DNA of 22,128 bases from DATLAN01 sp035527455 (GTDB lineage Bacteria; Planctomycetota; Planctomycetia; Pirellulales; Thermoguttaceae), in assembly GCA_035527455.1 (NCBI GenBank), contig DATLAN010000186.1, forward strand, positions 1-22,128. Direction: 5' to 3'. The translations under genes and the position numbers were made by a program. Below the pieces are notes generated by a model. The model was given only the letters and a program-made list of their open reading frames with translations. It did not search any database and was not told where the DNA came from. This document shows, piece after piece, positions 1 to 8,157 of this stretch. Position 1 is the first letter of the stretch. Every line of letters starts with the position of its first letter.

Positions 1-629
1 ACGTCACCGACCCGAAGACCAAGACCGACCACAAGAACCTGCTCCTGCAGATCCGCCCGGCTTTCGGCGGGAACATCATCGCCACGATCGTCAACTTCGA
101 CCAGTGGCCGCAGATGGCCACCGTTCGCGAGGGCGTGATGCCGTTGAAAGACGCCGACGCGAAACGCACGGGCGAAGTCGTCCACGAGCAGGTGGAGATC
201 GACCCGGCGACCCTCGCCCTGCAATTGATCAAGCGGCACGTCGAACCCCGCACGGTCAATCTCAAGGGCGCGCGAGTGATCGTCGCCGGCGGCGGCGGCG
301 TGGGCAGCAAAGAGAATTTCGACCTGATTCGCGAACTGGCCGGAGCGATCGGCGGAGCGGTGGGCGCCAGTCGGGCGGCCGTCGACGGCGGGTTGATCGG
401 CAAGGAGTACCAGGTCGGGCAAACCGGCACCACTGTGCGCCCGGCACTGTACATCGCCGTGGGCATCAGCGGCGCGATCCAGCATCGGGCCGGCATGGAA
501 GAGTCGGCCAAAATCATCGCCATCAACACCGACCCCGACGCCCCCATCTTCTCCGTCGCCCACTACGGCATCGTCGGCGACTTCAAAGAGGTCATCCCCA
601 TGATGATCAAGGCCATCAGGGAGAAGTAG
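1..629 (+). CDS. etfA: Electron transfer flavoprotein subunit alpha, C-terminal part (5' end outside window)
   Basis: This is the C-terminal part of ETF alpha, the soluble FAD protein that takes electrons from acyl-CoA dehydrogenases and passes them to ETF:quinone oxidoreductase. The reading frame is already open at base 3 and stops with TAG at 627-629, so the true start lies outside the window. Visible family signatures are RPAFGGNIIATIV and QMATVREGVM before the FAD domain. The FAD domain itself shows GGGGVGSKENFDLI, GGAVGASRAAVDGG, QVGQTGTTVRP, YIAVGISGAIQH and the tail NTDPDAPIFSVAHYGIVGDF. Family members usually have GGRGxGSKE, so GGGGVGSKE is a small variant. An acyl-CoA dehydrogenase starts 73 bp downstream on the same strand, which fits co-transcription and function. 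etfB would be expected just upstream but cannot be seen. Confidence 0.95.
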   Translation, partial: VTDPKTKTDHKNLLLQIRPAFGGNIIATIVNFDQWPQMATVREGVMPLKDADAKRTGEVVHEQVEIDPATLALQLIKRHVEPRTVNLKGARVIVAGGGGVGSKENFDLIRELAGAIGGAVGASRAAVDGGLIGKEYQVGQTGTTVRPALYIAVGISGAIQHRAGMEESAKIIAINTDPDAPIFSVAHYGIVGDFKEVIPMMIKAIREK

Positions 630-702
630 CCGCTCGCGGCTTCGCACCAACCCGAAACAGCAAAAGCCCCGAACTAACCGCAGCTTTTCCCGGAGTTTCC
701 CC

Positions 703-2451
703 GTGGCAAACTTCTTCCTCGACAACGAAGACATCCTCTTCCTCTTCGACCACATCGATCTGGGCGAACTGGCCCGGATCCAGGAGGACGGGTTCGTACA
801 CGCCGGAAACGGCCGCTGCGACTACGCCCCGCACGACGAAGCCGACGCGGTGGACAACTATCGCCGGATCCTCGAAAACATCGGCCGGATCGCCGGCGAG
901 ATGGTCGCCCCGAACGCCGAAACGATCGATCGCGAGGGCAACACGCTCAACGACGACGGCACCGTCACGCTCCATCCGCTGGTGCAGCAGAACCTCAAGC
1001 GGCTGACCCAGGCCGACATGATGGGCTTCACCCTGCCGTACCGGTTCGGCGGACTGAATTGCCCCAACCTGGTCTACACCATCGCCACCGAGATCGTCAG
1101 CCGGGCCGACGCCTCGCTGATGAACATCTTCGGACTGCAAGGAATCGCCGAAACGATCAACGCCTTCGCCAACGAGGAGATCAAACAAGAGATCCTCCCC
1201 CGCTTCGCCGAGGGGCAGGTCACCGGCGCCATGGTCCTGACCGAACCCGACGCCGGAAGCGACCTGCAGGCCGTCCGCGTGCGGGCACACCAGGACGGCG
1301 ACGGCCACTGGTATCTCAACGGCGTCAAACGCTTCATCACCAACGGCTGCGGCGAAATCCTGCTGACCCTGGCCCGCAGCGAGCCGGAAATCTCCGACGG
1401 CCGCGGGCTGAGCCTCTTCCTCTCCGAACGCTGCCCGCAGATCAAGGTCCGCCACCTGGAGAATAAGCTGGGCATCCACGGCTCGCCCACCTGCGAACTC
1501 GTCTACGACAACGCCCCCGCCCGGCTGATCGGCGAACGCCAGCGCGGACTGATCACCTACGTGCTGGCGCTGATGAACGGCGCCCGGGTGAGCATCGCCG
1601 CCCAATCGCTGGGCCTGGGCGAGGCGGCCTATCGGCTGGCACGCACCTACGCCCACAGCCGCGAGCAGTTCGGCGGACCGATCGAACGCCTGCCCGCCGT
1701 GGCCGAAATGGTCACCGACATGAAGATCCACCTCGAGGCCGCCCGGGCGTTCTGCTACGAAACCAGCCGCGTCTGCGATCACGAGAACAACAACCTCCGC
1801 GTGATGGAATGGGGCCACATCGACGCCGAAGAGCAGAAATCCCGCAAGAAGCTCTCCCGCTCGTTCAAACGCCTCAACGCCATGCTCACGCCGATGGCCA
1901 AGTACTACTGCTCCGAGATGTGCTGCAAGGTGGCCGACACCACGATCCAGGTCCTCGGCGGCTCCGGCTACATGAAGGACTACCCGGCCGAACGCTATCT
2001 CCGCGACGCCCGGATCACCACCATCTACGAAGGCACCAGCCAACTGCAGGTCGTGGCCGCGGTCCGCGGCGTTTCCTCGGGCACGTTCGAGTCGTGGACG
2101 GAGGACTACGACCAGAAGCAATACGACGACCCGCTGCTAGCGGAACTGAAGGAAGACCTCATCAAGGCCAAGCGGCAGATCCTCGAGGCGATCGCCTTCA
2201 CGAAGAAGCAGGGCACCTCGTATCTCGACCTGGCCGGCCGCCGGCTGGTCGACTCGGCGCTGGCGGTGATCATCGGCCATCTCTTCCTGGGCCAAGGCGC
2301 CGTCAACGAGCGGAAGAAGCGCATCGCCCGGCGTTTCATCCGCAGCCAACTTCCGATCATCCGCATGAACTGCGATCAGATCCTCGCCGGCGACACGGCC
2401 GCATTGGACGAATACGCCCTGCTGGCCGGCCCGGTCCCGGCGGCCGACTAA
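703..2451 (+). CDS. Acyl-CoA dehydrogenase, long form (582 aa)
   Basis: This is a flavoenzyme that oxidises acyl-CoA to trans-2-enoyl-CoA and reduces ETF. After a helical N-terminal part, the flavin-binding strand motif MVLTEPDAGSDL lies near residue 180. The C-terminal helical domain carries YAHSREQFGGPI and then TIYEGTSQLQ. In that last motif Glu443 sits where medium-chain acyl-CoA dehydrogenase has its catalytic base (YEGT). At 582 residues it is about 200 longer than classical enzymes of roughly 380. The extra sequence includes an N-terminal extension, an insert around 365-395 (ENNNLRVMEWGHIDAEEQKSRKK) and a C-terminal helical extension, as in the 580-600-residue subgroup. The start is GTG with GGAG at 692-695, seven bases upstream. 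The gene follows etfA, its likely electron acceptor. Chain-length specificity cannot be read from the sequence. Confidence 0.93.
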   Translation: MANFFLDNEDILFLFDHIDLGELARIQEDGFVHAGNGRCDYAPHDEADAVDNYRRILENIGRIAGEMVAPNAETIDREGNTLNDDGTVTLHPLVQQNLKRLTQADMMGFTLPYRFGGLNCPNLVYTIATEIVSRADASLMNIFGLQGIAETINAFANEEIKQEILPRFAEGQVTGAMVLTEPDAGSDLQAVRVRAHQDGDGHWYLNGVKRFITNGCGEILLTLARSEPEISDGRGLSLFLSERCPQIKVRHLENKLGIHGSPTCELVYDNAPARLIGERQRGLITYVLALMNGARVSIAAQSLGLGEAAYRLARTYAHSREQFGGPIERLPAVAEMVTDMKIHLEAARAFCYETSRVCDHENNNLRVMEWGHIDAEEQKSRKKLSRSFKRLNAMLTPMAKYYCSEMCCKVADTTIQVLGGSGYMKDYPAERYLRDARITTIYEGTSQLQVVAAVRGVSSGTFESWTEDYDQKQYDDPLLAELKEDLIKAKRQILEAIAFTKKQGTSYLDLAGRRLVDSALAVIIGHLFLGQGAVNERKKRIARRFIRSQLPIIRMNCDQILAGDTAALDEYALLAGPVPAAD

Positions 2452-2472
2452 CCCAGTTCGTAGCGACCGCAC

Positions 2473-2508
2473 TCACGCGCCCTTTCACGATTCACGCGCC
2501 CTTTCACG
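2473..2508. repeat. 17-bp direct repeat, two copies
   Basis: TCACGCGCCCTTTCACG occurs at 2473-2489 and again at 2492-2508, separated by two bases. It lies just after the acyl-CoA dehydrogenase stop. No function is evident. Confidence 0.85.
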
Positions 2509-2539
2509 GCGTTCCTCCGCACGCATCCTGCGCCCTCTC

Positions 2540-2564
2540 TTCGTGTCCTTCGTGCCCTTCGTGG
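2540..2564. repeat. 9-bp tandem TTCGTGYCC tract
   Basis: TTCGTGTCC, TTCGTGCCC and TTCGTGG follow one another. Similar 'TTCGTG' strings are, from memory, frequent intergenic filler in planctomycete and verrucomicrobial genomes. That is recollection, not something tested here. Confidence 0.6.
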
Positions 2565-2730
2565 ATCGCAATCATTCACATAACCAATCCGCCCCCCGTT
2601 TTCAAGCGCGGATTTGGGCCACCCAAAGAAGTCCGTCGCTGATTTCCCGGCGACCCGATCCTCAGCGTGTGGACACTCTGTTGGGGTATACGGCCTGCCT
2701 GGATTGCCACGACTTGCGTTTCTGGAAAAC

Positions 2731-2758
2731 TTGACTTTGGAGGGGATTCTGCTACTCT
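2731..2758 (+). promoter_or_regulatory. Possible sigma70-type promoter for the 1574-aa secreted protein
   Basis: TTGACT (2731-2736) matches the -35 consensus at five of six bases. TACTCT (2753-2758) follows after 16 bases and matches the -10 only at three. Transcription would begin about 65 bases upstream of the GTG start at 2832. The -35 is good and the -10 is poor, so this is a suggestion. Confidence 0.35.
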
Positions 2759-2831
2759 GACACGCTCTGAGGGTAGCCGTTCGTTCCCATGTCAGCGTGC
2801 AGAAACTTGAGCAAACTCTCAGGAGGTCGCC

Positions 2832-5800
2832 GTGAAGACTCTTCGGAACCGTCGTCGACCGTCATGGAAATCAAGCCAAGCTCAGCACGCAGACGGTTTT
2901 TCAGCCCGTGCGCGACGGCTGGCTATCGAGTGGCTGGAGGATCGGCGACTGCTGGATGGGGCGATGCATCAGCAGGTAATCGAGTTGTTCGATATGTCGC
3001 CGCCGTTGTTCTTGGGGTCCGAGTCGGGCTCGGCTCACGAGGGTGAGTTCGGCGGGCAACATGCTGATCGTTACGTGGTGGATAGCTTGGGTAATGTGAT
3101 TTGTGTCGATCCCGCGCCGGACCGTTCATTCTTCCCGGCCGACGCTGGTGGGGGCCCATCGCCCGCCGACACGCCGCCTTACCCGTTGGATGAGACGTTT
3201 CTGCTTCACAGCGATCCCACGGCATCAAAGGTCATCTATCTCGATTTCGACGGACACATAACGTCTGGAACGACATGGAATTTTGACTATGGCAACGTCT
3301 ATACGCCGCCCTACAGTTTCGAAGGCGGCGGGAGTTTTACGGACGCCGAAAAGGAACGAATCCAACATATCTGGGAGCGTGTAGCCGAGGATTTCCGGCC
3401 GTTTCACGTGGACGTGACTACTGAAGATCCCGGCGTGGATGCGCTGAGGAAGAGTGGCATCTTAGACGATCATTGGGGCGTTCGGATGGCCATCGGAGGA
3501 TGGTCCGACGACTGGTACACCGACGATCGTGGTGTGGTCGGTGTATCCTATGAAGACTCGTTCAACTGGAGTTCTGACACACCGGTGTTCGTGTTCTCCA
3601 ACGAATACTGGGGAGAAGAAAAAGGCGTGGCGGAAACGATATCGCACGAGGCGGGGCACACCTTGGGGCTCCTCGACGATGGCACCTCCGACGATGACTA
3701 TTATGCAGGCCATGGTAGCGGCGAGACTGGTTGGGCACCAATCATGGGTAATAGCGACGTGCGGAATTTAATACAGTGGAGCAAGGGCGAATACCCGGAC
3801 GCGAATAACCTCGAGGACGACCTCGCCATCATCACCAGCAATAACGGTTTTGGCTACCGTGACGACGACCACGGCAATACGCGCAGCACTGCCACCTTCC
3901 TCACGATCAGCGACGGTACGGAGATTTCCGCAGAAGGAATCATCGAGCGCAATACGGACATCGACTACTTCGTCTTCACCGCGGGAGAAGGCCCAACCAA
4001 CGTCTTGCATATCGAGCCGTTTTACAGGGGCCCGAACCTGGATATTCTGGCTCGCCTGTATGACGCGACCGGAAGTATTGTCTCCACGAGTAATCCCACA
4101 TCGGAACTCCGTGCTGGTTTCGTCGAAGACTTGCTTCCCGGCACGTATTACGTTTCGGTCGATGGCGTCGGCAAGGGAAGCGATGGTATTGATGACTACG
4201 GGTATAGTGGCTACGCGAGCCTGGGTTATTACACGATTAGCTGGATAGATGTCCCCACCTCCTCCGTCGAAGGTTTCGAAAGCAGCGATTTCAGCAAGTT
4301 TCCCTGGACGCATTCGGGAGATGCGGACTGGACCGTCACCACTACGGACCAGCGTCGCGGTGTCTACAGTGCTCGGTCCGGGAGCATCACGGACTCAGAG
4401 GACACGACACTATCAGTTACCATCACGACTACAGACGCGGGCGATATCTCATTCTGGCGCAGGGTTTCTTCGGAGAGTGATTATGATTACCTGGACTTCT
4501 ACATCGATGAAGAGCTTCAGGACAGTTGGTCGGGCGAACAGGATTGGGCACAAGAGACATACACGGTCACCGCCGGCCGCCACACGTTCACCTGGACCTA
4601 CGACAAAGATGACTCGTGGTCCGACGGTTCCGACTGCGCCTGGATCGACGACGTTGTGTTCCCGATATCCGCCGACACGATGCCGCCGACCATCATCAGC
4701 CATTCACCGTCCGGTTGGGTCGGTCCCCGGCAAACAGCGATCGAATTCAGTTTCGACGAACGGATGGATGAAACGAGCTTCAGCAAGATCGACGACGTAG
4801 TCGGTTTCACCGGCCCGTCCGGAGATCTCTTGGCCGAGATTACGGGATTCGACTGGATCGACGACGATACCCTCGAAATCCGGTTCAACCCGCAGATCAC
4901 GCCGGGGGCGTATGAAATCGTCCTTGGGCCGCAGATTCTCGATCGGGCGGGCAACCCGATGGACCAGGACTATGCGGCAACGTTTGAGATCGTCGACGCG
5001 ATCTACTTCAACAGTTTTGACACCAATCCCGGCTGGGCGATAACAGCAGGCGGTCAGTGGGCATTCGGGCAACCCGGCGGGATGGGTGGGAGTTACGGCA
5101 ATCCAGATCCGACTAGTGGGTACACCGGCAACAATGTGTATGGCGTGAATCTCAACGGCGATTACAGCTCGACCGTGGGCGGACCTTGGTATTTGACCAC
5201 TCCCGCCATTGACTGCAGCGGCTACGAAAATGTGACCTTGGAGTTTCAACGTTGGCTCAATACGGATAGTTCGAGCTGGGCAACTGCCACCGTCGAGGTC
5301 TCGAACGACGGAAGCACGTGGTGGCCGGTCTACAACAATTCGAGTACCGAGACAGACGACTGCTGGCATCTCATGCCGCCTTACGACATCAGCAACCGCG
5401 CCGACGGCGAGGCTGCGGTGTATATTCGCTGGGGATATGAAATAAAGGAATCCGATGCGTTTGCTTACTCCGGCTGGAACATGGACGATCTGCTCGTGAG
5501 AGGGAGCCGCATTGCCATCGTGTTGCCCGCGCCGGTTCTCGATCCCGAGCCGACGGCCACGCCCGGTACGGAGAACACCATTTCGTGGGCTGCCGCGGGC
5601 GGGGCCGACGAGTATTTCGCCGAATACGACAACGATTCCGACTTCACATCGCCGGAGGGCAACAGTGGTTGGATCAGCGACACCCAATACACGTTCACCG
5701 GGTTGACGCTCGGCCAGCCGTATTACTACCGTGTAAGGACCCGCAGAGTCGTGGCACCCGCCACCACCGGCTCTTGGACGCAGACGAGCCGGGCGGATTT

Positions 5801-7556
5801 CGAAGGCAATACTCTCGTTGACGTCAGCACGACTACCAGCCCCGGTGATGTTGTCTTGACAGACGTTGTTGTCTTCGCAGACGACTTCGAAGATGGGAAC
5901 TACAGCGGTTGGACCGTTGGTCCAGGTGACTACACGGCAAAAGTAACGGACGAAACCGCCGCGGGCGGAAGTTACAGCTTCACTATTATCGGGGCTTCGG
6001 GGGATGGCGTCTACCGGTCTCTTCCGAGTCTTACCCCCGAGAGGATCGATTTCTCCGTCCGATCGGCCGACGCAGGCACACGCGATGGGTACTTTGTCGT
6101 CGGCAACGGACCCACCAATAGTGAGACTGCTGTCTTGTTCTACATGAATGGCGATGGAACGATGGGCATTTATGACGGTAGTTTATGGCATGGTCACCAT
6201 TACGATCCGGGTGTGTGGTACGACGTGTCGTTCGATTTTGACTGGACTGGGAAGACGGTGGACTACTACGTCGACGGCACGCTGGTGGACCACGACATTC
6301 CTTTTCGTGGCCCGAACGTCGATAACGTCACAAGGGTTTGCCTGAAGGGTATTGTGAGCGATTCGCAAGCGTGGTGGGACGAGATCGAGTTCCGCCATTC
6401 AGAGGACCATGCGTCCTCCGGTACTATAACGTCCACGGCGATCGCTCCAGCGCCGTGGGCACAATGGAATACGTTGACGTTCAACACGACGACGCCAGCC
6501 GACACGACCCTGACGATAGACGTCCTGCCCGGCTCCGGTTCCACGCCGATCCCCGGATACGAGAACGTTTCCAGCGGTGCGGACCTTTCCGGAATCACGG
6601 ATACCACAATCCGCCTGCGGGCAAACCTGGGGAGGACCGATACGAGCGTCACCCCGACGTTGCACGACTGGACCGTGGAGTGGCAGGCAACAACGGCTGA
6701 GACCGTGGAGAGCGATTGGTCGAATGTGGCGTGGTCCGTACAGGTGCTGCCACAGGTTGTCGGCCGCAACGTCTTCTACAACAACTCTTCCTTTGACGGA
6801 AACGGTGCCGGGACTGGCCAACAGGATGACGGAGCCATCGCCTCCGACAAGGTGCCGTTGCGGACAAACAATAAAGCCGGCTTCGACAATTACACGAACT
6901 ACCACCGCGGCATCAACGGCGTCATTGTCGATCTAGCCTATCTGCCCGACGGGATCACGCCGGAGGTGGGCGACTTCCTGTTTCACCTGGGCAACGACGA
7001 CGCGCCGGGCGATTGGGACCTGGCTCCGACGCCGACGGTCACGGTGCGGGAAGGTGCCGGCGCGGGTGGATCGGATCGCGTGACGATTGTTTGGGACGAT
7101 GGGGAGATTGTGAATCAGTGGCTCGAGGTCACCGTGCGGGCCGAGCGGCTGGGGTTGGCCGACGACGAAGACGACGTGTTCTACTTCGGCAACGCCGTGG
7201 GAGAGACGGGCAACTCGGCCTCGGACGCGCGGGTGAGCGTGGCCGATCTGCTGTTGGCGCGGAACAACCCGCGGGGGTTTCTGGATCCGGCACCGATCGA
7301 TTGCCCGTATGACTTCAACCGCGACGGGCGCGTCAACGCGACCGACGTGCTGCTGGCGAGGAACAGCCAGACGGGCTTCGCCGACGCCTTGACGCGGATC
7401 GACCCCCAGGGCCCGGCCGGTACGGCGGAACCGGTCGCCGCGGCCGAGACTTTGGCCTGGCTGGAGGAGTTCTTCGACGCGGCGGAAGGGAGGCCGCAGA
7501 GGAAGACTCTCGATCGGGTCGTTTGCGAGTTGGCCGAATTGCCGGCCGGGGGGTGA
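2832..7556 (+). CDS. Giant secreted modular metalloprotease with dockerin-like C-terminus (1574 aa)
   Basis: The start is GTG with a strong AGGAGGT at 2821-2827. Residues 32-43 (IEWLEDRRLLDG) are the planctomycete extracellular N-terminal motif. A protease domain follows (about 130-335): YLDFDGHITSGTTWN, then the zinc site HEAGHTLGLLDD. In that site His272 and His276 bind zinc, Glu273 is catalytic and Asp282 stands at the third-ligand position; Met305 in PIMGNS may be the Met-turn. Next come a pre-peptidase C-terminal domain (about 344-471), a jelly-roll-like module (477-610), an SbsA/Big_5-like Ig domain (617-722), a second jelly roll (724-893), FN3 (900-990), a LamG-like module (1017-1190), a beta module to about 1300, a VGRNVFYNNSSFDG module (about 1310-1455) and a dockerin-like Ca2+ motif DFNRDGRVNATD from Asp1494. 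Likely cell-surface or extracellular, degrading or binding polymers; the substrate is unknown. Composition of the central modules is less GC-rich than the tail. Confidence 0.85.
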   Translation: MKTLRNRRRPSWKSSQAQHADGFSARARRLAIEWLEDRRLLDGAMHQQVIELFDMSPPLFLGSESGSAHEGEFGGQHADRYVVDSLGNVICVDPAPDRSFFPADAGGGPSPADTPPYPLDETFLLHSDPTASKVIYLDFDGHITSGTTWNFDYGNVYTPPYSFEGGGSFTDAEKERIQHIWERVAEDFRPFHVDVTTEDPGVDALRKSGILDDHWGVRMAIGGWSDDWYTDDRGVVGVSYEDSFNWSSDTPVFVFSNEYWGEEKGVAETISHEAGHTLGLLDDGTSDDDYYAGHGSGETGWAPIMGNSDVRNLIQWSKGEYPDANNLEDDLAIITSNNGFGYRDDDHGNTRSTATFLTISDGTEISAEGIIERNTDIDYFVFTAGEGPTNVLHIEPFYRGPNLDILARLYDATGSIVSTSNPTSELRAGFVEDLLPGTYYVSVDGVGKGSDGIDDYGYSGYASLGYYTISWIDVPTSSVEGFESSDFSKFPWTHSGDADWTVTTTDQRRGVYSARSGSITDSEDTTLSVTITTTDAGDISFWRRVSSESDYDYLDFYIDEELQDSWSGEQDWAQETYTVTAGRHTFTWTYDKDDSWSDGSDCAWIDDVVFPISADTMPPTIISHSPSGWVGPRQTAIEFSFDERMDETSFSKIDDVVGFTGPSGDLLAEITGFDWIDDDTLEIRFNPQITPGAYEIVLGPQILDRAGNPMDQDYAATFEIVDAIYFNSFDTNPGWAITAGGQWAFGQPGGMGGSYGNPDPTSGYTGNNVYGVNLNGDYSSTVGGPWYLTTPAIDCSGYENVTLEFQRWLNTDSSSWATATVEVSNDGSTWWPVYNNSSTETDDCWHLMPPYDISNRADGEAAVYIRWGYEIKESDAFAYSGWNMDDLLVRGSRIAIVLPAPVLDPEPTATPGTENTISWAAAGGADEYFAEYDNDSDFTSPEGNSGWISDTQYTFTGLTLGQPYYYRVRTRRVVAPATTGSWTQTSRADFEGNTLVDVSTTTSPGDVVLTDVVVFADDFEDGNYSGWTVGPGDYTAKVTDETAAGGSYSFTIIGASGDGVYRSLPSLTPERIDFSVRSADAGTRDGYFVVGNGPTNSETAVLFYMNGDGTMGIYDGSLWHGHHYDPGVWYDVSFDFDWTGKTVDYYVDGTLVDHDIPFRGPNVDNVTRVCLKGIVSDSQAWWDEIEFRHSEDHASSGTITSTAIAPAPWAQWNTLTFNTTTPADTTLTIDVLPGSGSTPIPGYENVSSGADLSGITDTTIRLRANLGRTDTSVTPTLHDWTVEWQATTAETVESDWSNVAWSVQVLPQVVGRNVFYNNSSFDGNGAGTGQQDDGAIASDKVPLRTNNKAGFDNYTNYHRGINGVIVDLAYLPDGITPEVGDFLFHLGNDDAPGDWDLAPTPTVTVREGAGAGGSDRVTIVWDDGEIVNQWLEVTVRAERLGLADDEDDVFYFGNAVGETGNSASDARVSVADLLLARNNPRGFLDPAPIDCPYDFNRDGRVNATDVLLARNSQTGFADALTRIDPQGPAGTAEPVAAAETLAWLEEFFDAAEGRPQRKTLDRVVCELAELPAGG

Positions 7557-7729
7557 GAGTTCGTAGTCACCCGATTCATCGGGTTGGATTCGGCTTGCAG
7601 TGGAAAAAGGGGACAGGCACCGAGCCGGCGGTGGATTGAGCGAGGTCGCCCCCAGTCCCCTTCCGTCTCTTCCTCTTCGCCACGCGGCCGTCGGCGGCAA
7701 CCAAACGGCGGGCAAGCCCGCCCGCTAAA

Positions 7730-7859
7730 CCCGGATTATTCATAACCCCGGGAATTGCGTGACACACTGTCGTAGCCACGTTCGCCAAAACGTGGTCGTA
7801 ACCCTTGGGCACGTTCCACGTTCTGGCGAACGTAGCTACAAGCCTATGAATAATCCGGG
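7730..7859. repeat. Nested inverted repeat, MITE/REP-like (about 130 bp)
   Basis: The outer arms CCCGGATTATTCATA (7730-7744) and TATGAATAATCCGGG (7845-7859) are perfectly complementary over 15 bp. Inside, 7772-7795 and 7816-7839 form a 24-bp stem with two mismatches, containing CACGTTCGCCA and TGGCGAACGT. The element has no coding capacity. It could be a miniature mobile element or a REP-type palindrome. No target-site duplication was recognised. Confidence 0.8.
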
Positions 7860-8121
7860 CTGAACGGTGTTTTCGCGAATTGTCGTGTCAAACTTCGTTG
7901 CTCGGGGCGTGTTGCCCACGCATAGTTTTCGCAAGCCGTACAGCTTCTCGCCCCAACCACCCAGTTTCTCCCTTCGCGCGCAATTTGCGCCTTTTCGTGT
8001 GATTGGGCACGATCGGATGGTCCGATAGCAGGAACAACGACAGTCGCGGCGGCCGCATAGGTCGCCGACTTGCGTTGCGCGGTGCGCTTCCGACGATCGG
8101 ACGCGCAGTCATGCTGCCCAA

Positions 8122-8127
8122 TATAAT
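8122..8127 (+). promoter_or_regulatory. Perfect -10 box upstream of the porin gene
   Basis: TATAAT lies 31 bases ahead of the ATG at 8158. No good -35 is present 16-18 bases upstream (for example GGACGC), so promoter status rests on the -10 and the position alone. Confidence 0.4.
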
Positions 8128-8157
8128 TTCCCCCTAACGCTAGTGGAGTATCAAGTC

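Larger units (their letters stand above)
2452..2831. other. Intergenic region after the acyl-CoA dehydrogenase
   Basis: No convincing gene lies in these 380 bases. The region holds two short direct-repeat groups (2473-2508 and 2540-2564). A weak inverted repeat AATCCGC/GCGGATT sits at 2586-2592 and 2608-2614; it has a 15-base loop and no T-run, so it is a poor terminator. A promoter-like sequence at 2731-2758 and the Shine-Dalgarno of the next gene at 2821-2827 complete it. Short open frames here have no recognisable product. Confidence 0.6.
7557..8157. other. Repeat-rich intergenic region before the porin gene
   Basis: These 601 bases contain no supported gene. Just after the stop there is a 7-bp hairpin ACCCGAT/ATCGGGT (7569-7584) with no T-run. 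An AAGGGGAC/GTCCCCTT pair follows at 7607-7614 and 7655-7662, next to GGGGACAGGCACC, a string I recall as common in planctomycete intergenic repeats. A hairpin GCGGGC-AA-GCCCGC lies at 7708-7721, and a large nested inverted repeat occupies 7730-7859. A GCGCAA/TTGCGC palindrome is at 7978-7990. A perfect TATAAT at 8122 precedes the porin gene. Two minus-strand open frames here cross the repeats and look like chance. Confidence 0.6.

Noticed and set aside
2543..2734. Small + strand open frame in the gap after the acyl-CoA dehydrogenase
   Set aside because: It starts in a tandem repeat, has no ribosome-binding site, and its product is not recognisable.
7576..8121. Two minus-strand open frames of 77-78 codons in the gap before the porin
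   Set aside because: One runs through the inverted repeats and the other has no ribosome-binding site or recognisable product.
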